Shown: piece by piece, positions 1 to 7,248 of the stretch
How the letters are laid out: each line of letters starts with the position of its first letter
Numbering within the stretch: position 1 is the stretch's first letter
Assembly (NCBI GenBank): GCA_002338605.1
Contig: DDIP01000418.1
Location: forward strand, 1 to 12,325
DNA from: Proteobacteria bacterium UBA1847
Lineage (GTDB): Bacteria; Pseudomonadota; Gammaproteobacteria; Steroidobacterales; Woeseiaceae
Length of the DNA: 12,325 nucleotides
Direction of reading: 5' to 3'
Program-made: the position numbers and the translations under genes
The notes under the pieces: model-generated
Told to the model about the DNA's origin: nothing
Database searches by the model: none
Seen by the model: only the letters and a program-made list of their open reading frames with translations

Positions 1-999
1 CAAGCGAACAAAGCTGCCGCGTTGATTAAAGCTGTCGACCCGCGGCCACCCGCGCAGGCGACCCAGTGAACTGGGCATGTCCTCGTAGTACGTACTGCGA
101 AAACCGTCCCGAACCTGAGGCGTGTCGAGATACGTGAACTCTCCGGAGAGCGTGAAGTTTCGCCAGGCGGCAGCGCGGGTATTGCCGACGGCAACAATGA
201 CAATGATGCTGATCGTCAACGCGACAAAGAAGGCAACCGGACGCGTGTTGCTCTGCAGGGTCAATTGCACCGGCAACACCAGGCGCTGCGGGTAAGCGAA
301 CCCGGCGATGCGCCTGAAGATTCGGACGAGACCCACAAAGATGCGGTTGTCGCGAAGGCGAGGCACTCGCGAGGCAAGCTGCCGATCCAGCAGGTACACG
401 AGTATCGGTATGCCGATAAACACTGCCAGAAGCACAATTGTACCGATGCCCATGCCCGTGTTGGTGAGACCGAAACGGGCGCCGACCGTGCCGGATACGA
501 CCAGAATGACGATCAAAATGGTACCGAACCAGAGCACGCTCAGCGTCAGCATGCTGATCACCGCGAACAGTGACGATGCAAGCCGATCCGTGTTGCGGAT
601 GACGGTATCGAGGTCGGGGAGCGTTTCGCGATAAAACTGCCGGCTTAACGGTCCCAGGCCCGGCGTCTTGCTCCAGTTGATCCCGTCCGGGAAAACCGTA
701 CGCAAACCGATGAGCCCAACCCAGTACGCACGCGCCATCAAATGCACGACAAAACAGGCGGCCAGCCCATAACTGGTTCCAGCCAGCAGCGTGATGCCCA
801 CGGTGCTGGCGATAACCAGGCTGGTTGACAAATGCGTGTAGATATCGGCAATCGAGTCGAACAGCCAGCCCGGAATCGAGAGCAACGCGAAAATCGTAAG
901 GCTCGAGATAATCAGTTCGAGTTCATCAGTGCGGTCGCGCAGCCGCTCCATTGCCTCGGACCGGGCGTCAAGATGCTTTTCCGATTCCGTGTCTTTCAT
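1..999 (-). CDS. Multi-spanning membrane protein of unknown family (3' end outside window)
   Basis: The frame is open from an ATG at 999 to the left edge, giving 333 residues without a stop, so the C-terminus lies outside the window. The first ~27 residues are charged and probably cytoplasmic. Hydrophobic stretches lie at about 28-50, 60-84, 138-171 (long enough for one or two passes), 179-206 and 254-272. They are separated by basic loops, for example one ending RRIAG near 233. After residue 273 the chain becomes polar and aromatic, so a soluble domain may begin there. I recognise no family motif and assign no function. The start lies 27 bp after the stop of the M16 protease gene, and a GGAGG lies about 13 bases upstream of the ATG, slightly far for an ideal ribosome binding site. 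The close spacing suggests co-transcription with the protease. Confidence is high that it is coding and nil for function. Confidence 0.85.
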   Translation of the reverse strand, partial: MKDTESEKHLDARSEAMERLRDRTDELELIISSLTIFALLSIPGWLFDSIADIYTHLSTSLVIASTVGITLLAGTSYGLAACFVVHLMARAYWVGLIGLRTVFPDGINWSKTPGLGPLSRQFYRETLPDLDTVIRNTDRLASSLFAVISMLTLSVLWFGTILIVILVVSGTVGARFGLTNTGMGIGTIVLLAVFIGIPILVYLLDRQLASRVPRLRDNRIFVGLVRIFRRIAGFAYPQRLVLPVQLTLQSNTRPVAFFVALTISIIVIVAVGNTRAAAWRNFTLSGEFTYLDTPQVRDGFRSTYYEDMPSSLGRLRGWPRVDSFNQRGSFVRL

Positions 1000-1026
1000 C
1001 CAGGCACCAATGCCTCCACGTATGCT

Positions 1027-3765
1027 CTAACGCACCCGGTTTCCAAACGCGTCCCAGATCTCTACGTCGCCATAATTCAGCGCACGTACCGACTCTTCGA
1101 TTTCCGCCAGGTCGCCAACGATCAACCAGGTCAGTTTATCAGGGTCAATCGTTTCCCGCGCCGATTCGATAACGCCATCCGCTGTCACTGCGGCGACTCG
1201 TTCCGCCGAAGACTCTGCGTAGTCATAGGGCAATCCGTAGCTATCCGATGTGATGATGCTGTTTAGAAAGCCGTTATTGGTTGCGAATGTCCCGGGCAAT
1301 GATCGGGTGCGATTCAGTTTGATGCGTTCGACCTCAAGCTCGGTTGCCGGATTCGAGCTTAGAAACTCATCCAGTTCACGACGAATCTCTACCATGCTGT
1401 CTGCCGTCCTGTCTGTTTGCACCTGGCCGCTCGATCGAAAGGTCATTTCGCCACTCGTATTCAATCCGATCCCCGATCGATAGCCATAGGACCAGCTCTT
1501 GTCCTCGCGAAGATTCAGGTTCAGTCGCGATTCGAAACTGCCGCCGATGACTCGGTTCATAATGGACATCGTCGTCCAGGTTTCCGGATCGTACGGCGCA
1601 ATCGCATGTCCGGCGACAACGGTGCTCGACACGGCTCCGGGGTGATCGATCAGTATCACCCGGCTGCGTGGCGCCGCGGCTTTGCCGACGGGCTGCAGGG
1701 CAGACCGATTCTTCGCGTTCCACTTGCCGAAGGTCTTCGCCAGTGCGGCCTTCGCTACCTCGATGTCGATATCGCCGATCATGTAGACAGTCATGTTGTC
1801 CGGCGTTACCTCGGCATCGTGCCATTTCCTGAGGCTCGCGCGATCAACCTGTTCAACCAGCTCGGGTGCCCACACGGCGCCCATCGGATTGTCGGCACCG
1901 TAAATCGCGCGATCAAACAAGCTGCTTGCTGCACTTGAAGGTGCCTGACGCAGCGTCGCGAGATAGGCAGAAATCTGGGCCTTCACCTTGTCCAGCTCGT
2001 CCTGCGGAAAAACCGGGTTTCGCAACATCTCTGCGGCCAGACCCAGGGATGGTTCGAGATTGGGCGTCAGGATGCGATAGCCAAACGCGCTGCGCTCGGC
2101 GCCAGCCTGGAACCCGCCGCCCATTGCTATCTTGTCCCGCTCTGCAGCGAGTTCGTTGGCGTCGAATTTTTTCGTGCCCTTGTCCATCAACCCGAAAACA
2201 AACGACGGCAATCCGGGCGCGCCGGGTGGTGCCGCCAGGGCCCCGGTATCCACCTGGATTGAAATATCGATCAGCGGGATGCTGCCGCGATTGGCGACGA
2301 CAATTTTCATGCCATTGGCCAGTGTCGCCGTTTCGATTGGCGGAAAATTTATCTCGGAGCTGGCCGACACCGGTGGAATTTTTGAGCGATCAACATTGCT
2401 TTCAGCGGACTGGTATTCCGGAAAAGGCTCAACCGTCAACTGGTAGTAGCCGCGGTTCAGCCAGCGATTCGCTACCTCGCGAAGGTCCTCTGGTGTTGCC
2501 TCATTCAGCCATTTGAGTTCGGTATTTACGAACAGGGGATCATTGGAAAATAGCTGTCCTTCGGCGATGAGTCTGCCTATTTGTGCGCCGGTCTCGAGTG
2601 CACCAAGGATATACATGTTCACGCCCAGTTTCGCGTTCTCGATAATCTGCTCGTCGGGACCATTGGTGAGATATTCAGCAATGACCTCGTCAACAACGGG
2701 CAATACCTGTTCGGGGGTCACCCCCTCGCGAAGATTGATCGTCAGGCTGTATTCACCGCTGATCACACGACCGTATGCATTGCCACCGACACTGGTTGCA
2801 AGCTGCAGCTCGTCGACCAGCTTTTTTCGCAGCGGCGAGTTCTTGTTCGCCACCAGCGAGTCGTTTACCAGGTACATCAGCGACGTGTCCCTTTCATTGA
2901 GCCCCGGCAACGCCCAGACGCGCGCAATGCGAGTCTGGCCGACGCGGTCGTACATTATCTCTTCGCGATTCTCGCTGAGGTCGGGAATCCACTTTTTGGG
3001 ATGTGACAATGGCACGCCGGCTGGCGCTTCCCCGAAATAGTGCGCAACCTTGTTTTTTGCATCGTCGAGCGTGATATCGCCAGCCAGAACCAGCACAACA
3101 TTTGAAGCGCCGTAATAGGTGTTGAACCACTCATGGACGTCTTCGAGCGAGGCGGCATCCAGGTCGTCCATCGAGCCGATGATCGAATGGCGATAGGGAT
3201 GGTCGACGGGATACAGACCTGCACGAATCCTGTCGTACATCTGCGCATAGGGCCGTGTCTCACTCTGACGCTTTTCGTTCTGTACAACGCCGCGCTGCTC
3301 GTCGAGTACGTCCTGCGTTACCGCACCGAGCAAGTTGGCCATGCGATCACTTTCCATCCACAGCGCCATATCCAGGGCTCCGGACGGAACGGTCGCATAA
3401 TAGTTCGTGCGATCCTCGTTGGTCGTGCCATTCATGCCTGTCGCACCCGCATCTGTGAATGGTGAAAAGAATTCGCCGTCGTGATTTTCACTGCTTTGAA
3501 ACATCAGGTGTTCAAACAGGTGGGCAAACCCTGTTTTGCCTTCAGGTTCATCCTTGGAGCCAACGCCGTACCACATACCGACGAAGACAGTCGGCGTTGA
3601 GTGATCCGACTGCACCAATACGGTTAGCCCGTTGTCGAGTTCGAATTTTTCATAGGGCAGATCGACTTGCGTCGCAAGTTCGTCGTTGGCATTGGCGGGG
3701 GCGACCGACAGGGTCAGAAATAGAAAGCCCAGCAGCGCGGGTAAGGTTGGTTGTGGATAGTTCAC
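1027..3765 (-). CDS. Exported M16 (insulinase/pitrilysin-type) zinc metalloprotease
   Basis: The product is a 912-residue two-module M16 peptidase, probably periplasmic. From the GTG start at 3765 it begins with a signal peptide of about 26 residues ending APANA. The active module carries the inverted zinc motif HLFEH (His82, Glu85 catalytic, His86). The distal zinc ligand is probably Glu164, in the segment GVVQNEKRQ. The second half starts near residue 470. At the equivalent place it has Ser521, Phe524 and Gly525, so it lacks zinc ligands and is a structural, non-catalytic module, as is usual for one-chain M16 proteases. The conserved R/Y segment LREDKSWSYGY near the C-terminus fits the substrate-cradling motif. 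The GTG at 3765 is preferred because AAGGGA lies six bases upstream and the signal peptide then has normal length. A GTG at 3810 in the same frame would add 15 residues before it. The physiological substrate cannot be told from the sequence. Confidence 0.93.
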   Translation of the reverse strand: MNYPQPTLPALLGFLFLTLSVAPANANDELATQVDLPYEKFELDNGLTVLVQSDHSTPTVFVGMWYGVGSKDEPEGKTGFAHLFEHLMFQSSENHDGEFFSPFTDAGATGMNGTTNEDRTNYYATVPSGALDMALWMESDRMANLLGAVTQDVLDEQRGVVQNEKRQSETRPYAQMYDRIRAGLYPVDHPYRHSIIGSMDDLDAASLEDVHEWFNTYYGASNVVLVLAGDITLDDAKNKVAHYFGEAPAGVPLSHPKKWIPDLSENREEIMYDRVGQTRIARVWALPGLNERDTSLMYLVNDSLVANKNSPLRKKLVDELQLATSVGGNAYGRVISGEYSLTINLREGVTPEQVLPVVDEVIAEYLTNGPDEQIIENAKLGVNMYILGALETGAQIGRLIAEGQLFSNDPLFVNTELKWLNEATPEDLREVANRWLNRGYYQLTVEPFPEYQSAESNVDRSKIPPVSASSEINFPPIETATLANGMKIVVANRGSIPLIDISIQVDTGALAAPPGAPGLPSFVFGLMDKGTKKFDANELAAERDKIAMGGGFQAGAERSAFGYRILTPNLEPSLGLAAEMLRNPVFPQDELDKVKAQISAYLATLRQAPSSAASSLFDRAIYGADNPMGAVWAPELVEQVDRASLRKWHDAEVTPDNMTVYMIGDIDIEVAKAALAKTFGKWNAKNRSALQPVGKAAAPRSRVILIDHPGAVSSTVVAGHAIAPYDPETWTTMSIMNRVIGGSFESRLNLNLREDKSWSYGYRSGIGLNTSGEMTFRSSGQVQTDRTADSMVEIRRELDEFLSSNPATELEVERIKLNRTRSLPGTFATNNGFLNSIITSDSYGLPYDYAESSAERVAAVTADGVIESARETIDPDKLTWLIVGDLAEIEESVRALNYGDVEIWDAFGNRVR

Positions 3766-3771
3766 GAATTT

Positions 3772-3777
3772 TCCCTT
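3772..3777 (-). promoter_or_regulatory. Ribosome binding site deciding the M16 protease start
   Basis: On the minus strand AAGGGA lies six bases before the GTG at 3765. The alternative in-frame GTG at 3810 has no comparable purine-rich stretch before it. This, with signal-peptide length, decides the start. Confidence 0.6.
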
Positions 3778-3892
3778 GTAATTTTCACTTGGGTTGCACG
3801 GGGCAGCCACACGTTATTCATTTAGAGTCCGGGCGCCGATAAAGTTCTGCCGGTTTGCTTCGCGCAAAGACGCGCGCGGCACAACCACGATT

Positions 3893-4918
3893 CTAGTGGA
3901 GCGAATCAAGTGCCAGCTCGGCCATCGGCTTTACGTACCCGCCCATCGCCGCCGCGTTCTTGTTCGATGCATTGCCGTCAACCGCGCGCCTGGCAACGCC
4001 CTGAATAATTGCCGCCAGGCGAAAGAAGCTGAAAGCAACATAAAACCCGAAGTCATCGATGCGATCAATTCCCGTGCGTTCGCAGTAGCGAGCGACATAC
4101 TCATCTTCGGTCGGAATGCCCAGCGCAACGAGGTTTTTGCCTCGCAGCCCGGAGATGCTGCCGGCGCGGTCCGGCATCCTGAGTTGCATGCATTGATAAC
4201 CAACGTCAGCGAACGGATGGCCGAGCGTCGACAGCTCCCAGTCCAGCAGCGCAATCACGTGCGGTTTCTTGGCATCGAAAATCATGTTATCCAGACGGTA
4301 ATCGCCATGCACGAGCGACACACGGCCATCGTCTTCGGGCAGGTTGTCACGTAACCAGCGCATCAGGGTTTCCATCGCATCGATTCGCTGCATTTCACAA
4401 GCGCGGTACTGCCCGCTCCAGCGTTCGAATTGCCGTTCGAAATAATTGCCCGGTTTGCCGAAATCCCTGAGGCCAAGTTTGTCGATATCTATCGTATGCA
4501 GAGACGCCAGCACACGATTCATGTAGTCGTAGATCGCGGTACGATCCGTCTTGCTCACCTCAGGCAACGCTGCCTGCCAAAAAATCCGGCCATCACAGAA
4601 CTCCATGACGTAGAACATCGAACCGATTAGATCGCGATCCTCGCACAGGTGATACACCCTGGGGACCGGGACATTCGAAGCGGATAGAGCAGAAATTACC
4701 CGAAACTCCCGGTCGACCGCATGGGCCGACTTCAGCAGGTCACCGGGCGGCTGCCTTCTGAGGACGTAGTCACCGGACTCTGCGCTGATCTTGAAGGTCG
4801 GGTTTGACTGCCCATCGGCAAACTTGCATATGTTCTGCAAGCCTGAAAAACCGTCGACATGGCGTTCAAGATACGGCCCGAGAACGGTTTCATCCAGCTT
4901 ATCAACCGCCGTCTGCAT
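3893..4918 (-). CDS. APH-fold small-molecule phosphotransferase, ACAD10/11 N-domain / LvaA-like (probable 4-hydroxyacyl-CoA kinase)
   Basis: The 341-residue protein belongs to the aminoglycoside phosphotransferase/choline kinase fold, in the subgroup that accompanies acyl-CoA dehydrogenases. Visible motifs are the nucleotide loop GQSNPTF (36-42), the beta-strand YVLRRQP (51-57), the catalytic loop HGDYRLDN (204-211; Asp206 as base, Asn211 as Mg ligand) and the Mg-binding LLDWELSTLGHP (225-234; Asp226). This HGD(Y/F)RLDN plus DWE-GHP signature is typical of the kinase half of ACAD10/ACAD11 and of LvaA, not of antibiotic-resistance enzymes. In those known systems the kinase phosphorylates the 4-hydroxyl of 4-hydroxyacyl-CoA. 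The gene starts 12 bp after the acyl-CoA dehydrogenase stop, so the two are almost certainly one operon. The ribosome binding site is weak (GGGAT or TGGG), which suggests translational coupling. Family assignment is secure. The exact substrate is inferred from family and neighbour. Confidence 0.9.
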   Translation of the reverse strand: MQTAVDKLDETVLGPYLERHVDGFSGLQNICKFADGQSNPTFKISAESGDYVLRRQPPGDLLKSAHAVDREFRVISALSASNVPVPRVYHLCEDRDLIGSMFYVMEFCDGRIFWQAALPEVSKTDRTAIYDYMNRVLASLHTIDIDKLGLRDFGKPGNYFERQFERWSGQYRACEMQRIDAMETLMRWLRDNLPEDDGRVSLVHGDYRLDNMIFDAKKPHVIALLDWELSTLGHPFADVGYQCMQLRMPDRAGSISGLRGKNLVALGIPTEDEYVARYCERTGIDRIDDFGFYVAFSFFRLAAIIQGVARRAVDGNASNKNAAAMGGYVKPMAELALDSLH

Positions 4919-4930
4919 CCCAGGATCCCG

Positions 4931-6148
4931 CTAAAGCCTTGCCGTGGCAGCGGCAAGATTGCGGCCCAACTGCATCATGTGGACCTGGTCCGGTCCGTCG
5001 GCCAGGCGGATCGAGCGCGCCGCCGCATAGGCATGTGCGAGGAAGAAATCCTGGCTGACGCCAGCGGCACCGTGTATCTGGATCGCGCGATCGATCACCG
5101 TGCAGGCCATCGTCGGCGCAACAATCTTGATCATCGCAATCAGGTCTTTGGCGGCTTTGTTGCCGCCTTCGTCCATTCGCGACGCCGCCTTTAACGTCAA
5201 CAGGCGGGCCTGCTCGATTTCACAGGCTGAGCGGGCGATGTCCTCACGAACGGATTGCTGTTTACTGAGCGGTTTGCCAAACGCGATCCGACTCTCGGCC
5301 CGTGCACACATCGCCTCGAGCGCTCTCTGCGCCATACCCACCAGCCGCATGCAATGGTGAATACGTCCCGGTCCGAGGCGTCCCTGGGCAATCTCGAAGC
5401 CGCGACCCTCGCCCAGCAGAAGATTGCTCTTCGGTACTCGAACATTGTCAAAAATAATCTCTGCATGCCCTTCCGGTGCATCGTCGAATCCCAGTACTTT
5501 CAACGGTCGTACAACGGTAACTCCGTCGGTATCCATCGGTACCAGGATCATTGACTGTTGCAGATAGCGATTGTCGTTGTCGGGGTCTGTCTTGCCCATG
5601 ACAATCATGATCTTCGTGCGTCTGTTGCAGGCACCGGAGATGTACCACTTGCGCCCGTCAATAACGTAGTCATCTCCATTCCCTTGAATTGATGTTTGCA
5701 CGTTGGTCGCGTCCGACGATGCGACATCGGGTTCCGTCATCGCGAATGCCGATCGAATCTCGCCGTTTAGCAAGGGCAGTAGCCAGCGCTGCTGCTGTTC
5801 GTGATTGCCGTAGCGTGCGAGTACTTCCATATTGCCAGTGTCCGGTGCACTGCAATTGAAGACTTCCGACGCCCACAAAACGCGGCCCATGATTTCAGCG
5901 AGCGGCGCGTACTCAAGCGTTGTGAGTCCGGCACTGAACTCGCCATACTCTTTCGGCAAGAACAGATTCCAAAGCCCGGCCTTTTTTGCCCGAGCTTTCA
6001 GGGACTTGAGAAGTTCGGGTGAATCCCAACGGTCGCCGTCCTCTACTTGCTGTACCAGCGCTGACTCATTCGGGTAGATGTGCTCATTCATGAATGCCAG
6101 CAGGCGCTCGCGCAATTCCTGCACTTTTGGCGAAAACTCGAAATTCAA
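4931..6148 (-). CDS. Acyl-CoA dehydrogenase, ACAD10/11 C-domain / LvaC-like
   Basis: The product is a 405-residue FAD-dependent acyl-CoA dehydrogenase, the full length for the family. Motifs in order: [15 protein letters not shown] (135-149, FAD/substrate region), RKWYISGA (166-173), [12 protein letters not shown] (287-298), [12 protein letters not shown] (357-368) and [10 protein letters not shown] (381-390). The last replaces the YEGT segment that holds the catalytic glutamate in short- and medium-chain enzymes, and it is characteristic of the ACAD10/11-like subgroup. The start codon is TTG at 6148: GGAG lies six bases upstream and the first residues [16 protein letters not shown] match the usual N-terminus, whereas the next in-frame ATG would remove about 20 residues. 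It is the first gene of an operon with the phosphotransferase. In the known pathways the partner kinase makes a 4-phosphoacyl-CoA and this enzyme takes part in converting it to an enoyl-CoA for beta-oxidation. The substrate here is inferred. Confidence 0.92.
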   Translation of the reverse strand: MNFEFSPKVQELRERLLAFMNEHIYPNESALVQQVEDGDRWDSPELLKSLKARAKKAGLWNLFLPKEYGEFSAGLTTLEYAPLAEIMGRVLWASEVFNCSAPDTGNMEVLARYGNHEQQQRWLLPLLNGEIRSAFAMTEPDVASSDATNVQTSIQGNGDDYVIDGRKWYISGACNRRTKIMIVMGKTDPDNDNRYLQQSMILVPMDTDGVTVVRPLKVLGFDDAPEGHAEIIFDNVRVPKSNLLLGEGRGFEIAQGRLGPGRIHHCMRLVGMAQRALEAMCARAESRIAFGKPLSKQQSVREDIARSACEIEQARLLTLKAASRMDEGGNKAAKDLIAMIKIVAPTMACTVIDRAIQIHGAAGVSQDFFLAHAYAAARSIRLADGPDQVHMMQLGRNLAAATARL

Positions 6149-6154
6149 GGTCTA

Positions 6155-6158
6155 CTCC
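6155..6158 (-). promoter_or_regulatory. Ribosome binding site supporting the TTG start of the acyl-CoA dehydrogenase
   Basis: On the minus strand GGAG (within CCGGAG) lies six bases before the TTG at 6148. The ATG at 6164 is in another frame and cannot serve, so the site decides in favour of the TTG. Confidence 0.6.
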
Positions 6159-6184
6159 GGGCATGATGGTGGAAACGAATCCCC

Positions 6185-6213
6185 AGTATTCCCTAATGGC
6201 CCGCGGATATGAA
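6185..6213 (-). promoter_or_regulatory. Candidate sigma70-type promoter of the acyl-CoA dehydrogenase/kinase operon
   Basis: On the minus strand TTCATA (6213-6208, four of six matches to TTGACA) is followed after 17 bases by AATACT (6190-6185, four of six matches to TATAAT). Transcription would begin near 6178, giving a leader of about 30 bases. The box matches are modest. Support comes mainly from the exact 17-base spacing and from position: it lies just after the upstream gene's terminator, so this operon needs its own promoter. Confidence 0.35.
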
Positions 6214-6214
6214 T

Positions 6215-6242
6215 AAAAAAGGGCGATCTTTCGGATCGCCCC
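6215..6242 (-). terminator. Intrinsic terminator of the AraC-family gene
   Basis: On the minus strand an eight-base-pair stem GGGCGATC/GATCGCCC with a five-base CGAAA loop is followed directly by six T residues. It lies about 50 bases after the stop of the AraC-family gene and before the acyl-CoA dehydrogenase start, so it separates the two transcription units. The plus-strand side has only CTTTC after the stem and would be a weak terminator in that direction. Confidence 0.88.
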
Positions 6243-6294
6243 TTTCGTGTCCTCGTGCCCAGTGATGCACCGCGAATTGAATTCGCCGCACGGG

Positions 6295-7155
6295 CTACGG
6301 TGCTCTGTTTGCGCGTAATGCCGACGGTGATATCCCGAACTGCTTCTGAAACACCCGGCTTAAGTGGCTGTGACTGGCAAACCCATAGTCCATCGCGACG
6401 TCCACGAGGTTTTCGCTATCACCGCGCGTCAGCCGGTCAACCACCAGGCCCAGGCGCTGGCGGGTTCGGTAGGCATGCATCGTAAGGCCCGTTTGTTCTC
6501 GAAACACCCGGCAAAGGTGGTACAGCGAGGCACCGACTTCATCGGCCACGGTTTCCAGGCCAATTGACTCGGTCAGGTGGGCGTTCAGACAGGCTCGTGT
6601 TCTGTCGACCAGCCTTTGTTGCCGGCCGCCGGAGCGAAGCTGTGCCTTGCTGAACCCTTCTTCCTGCCTCGCCCGACGTTCGCAGATCTTGAAGAACAGC
6701 GAGAGAACCTCTTCCTCGATCGTCAGTCTTTCGGGCGGCTGACGCTGAAGCCGTTTCAGAAATAAAGCGAGCCGGTAGCGAAACTGCGGGTCGCTGATAA
6801 GTGCACCACCCATATCCTGAGTCGATAGCTTGTGGCGTTGCAGCGTTCTGACAAACAGTCGGGGGTGTACGCCAAACCAGTACGTCTGATCGCCGCGTTC
6901 TCCCATGCTGCGGCGCTCAAGCATCGAACCGGCGCGGTGCATCAATATGGCACCGGGCTCCACGAAACGGTATTCGCCGGCATTGCGCCGAATCCACAGC
7001 GGATTCTGCGGCAATACGAACACATCGTTGTCCAGCGATTCTGTGGTCGGAAAACATGGATCATCGGCGGCGCATTCAAATGCACCGACCTTCACCAGTT
7101 TGCTGTTAAACAACAGTGTTTCAACCGGTGCCAGGCGATCGGCTTCCCAGGGCAT
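6295..7155 (-). CDS. AraC-family transcriptional regulator
   Basis: The 286-residue protein has an N-terminal sensing half (about 12-130) and a C-terminal AraC/XylS DNA-binding domain (about 182-283). The latter contains two helix-turn-helix units: LETVADEVGASLYHLCRVFR (200-219) and VDVAMDYGFASHSHLSRVFQ (251-270). The second is followed by the conserved QFGISPSALR. The N-terminal half resembles the cupin-like ligand domains of this family, but its ligand cannot be predicted. The ATG at 7155 is chosen because AAGGAG lies six bases upstream. A longer in-frame ATG at 7218 has no ribosome binding site and would run through the presumed promoter region. The gene is divergent from the TPR protein gene (93 bp apart) and upstream of, but separated by a terminator from, the acyl-CoA dehydrogenase operon. 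Either neighbour is a plausible target. Confidence 0.92.
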   Translation of the reverse strand: MPWEADRLAPVETLLFNSKLVKVGAFECAADDPCFPTTESLDNDVFVLPQNPLWIRRNAGEYRFVEPGAILMHRAGSMLERRSMGERGDQTYWFGVHPRLFVRTLQRHKLSTQDMGGALISDPQFRYRLALFLKRLQRQPPERLTIEEEVLSLFFKICERRARQEEGFSKAQLRSGGRQQRLVDRTRACLNAHLTESIGLETVADEVGASLYHLCRVFREQTGLTMHAYRTRQRLGLVVDRLTRGDSENLVDVAMDYGFASHSHLSRVFQKQFGISPSALRANRAP

Positions 7156-7161
7156 GCGTGA

Positions 7162-7167
7162 CTCCTT
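7162..7167 (-). promoter_or_regulatory. Strong ribosome binding site fixing the AraC-family gene start
   Basis: On the minus strand AAGGAG (within GGAAGGAGT) lies six bases before the ATG at 7155. This near-ideal Shine-Dalgarno sequence argues against the longer start at 7218. Confidence 0.8.
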
Positions 7168-7196
7168 CCAAAAAAGAGCAATTTTGTGCAAGCATC

Positions 7197-7216
7197 GATC
7201 GTCGATTTCCACGATC
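7197..7216. promoter_or_regulatory. Candidate operator: inverted repeat in the divergent AraC/TPR intergenic region
   Basis: GATCGT (7197-7202) and ACGATC (7211-7216) form a perfect six-base inverted repeat with an eight-base spacer. It sits in the 93-bp region between the divergent starts at 7155 and 7249. Position makes it a candidate binding site for the AraC-family protein, but six-base arms can arise by chance. AraC-type sites are also often direct repeats. Confidence 0.25.
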
Positions 7217-7248
7217 ATCTGCCATTAACCCATGCTTGAGACTGACCA

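Noticed and set aside
832..2516. Plus-strand frames of 144, 173 and 216 codons opposite the membrane protein and M16 protease genes
   Set aside because: They are antisense to clearly coding sequence, rich in Arg, Pro and Cys in the manner of shadow frames, and lack motifs and ribosome binding sites.
3766..3810. Longer M16 protease with a GTG start at 3810
   Set aside because: It adds 15 polar residues before the signal peptide and has no ribosome binding site, whereas the GTG at 3765 has AAGGGA six bases upstream. It remains possible.
3861..3876. GC-rich hairpin CGCGC/GCGCG after the kinase gene as a terminator
   Set aside because: The stem is only five base pairs and no T-run follows on the minus strand, so it is not distinguishable from chance in GC-rich sequence.
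3893..4918. Aminoglycoside-resistance phosphotransferase
   Set aside because: The HGDYRLDN and DWELSTLGHP wording and the adjacent acyl-CoA dehydrogenase place it in the ACAD10/11-LvaA subgroup rather than among antibiotic-modifying enzymes.
7156..7218. Longer AraC-family protein starting at the ATG at 7218
   Set aside because: There is no Shine-Dalgarno sequence there, and it would run across most of the divergent promoter region. The ATG at 7155 has a near-ideal AAGGAG.
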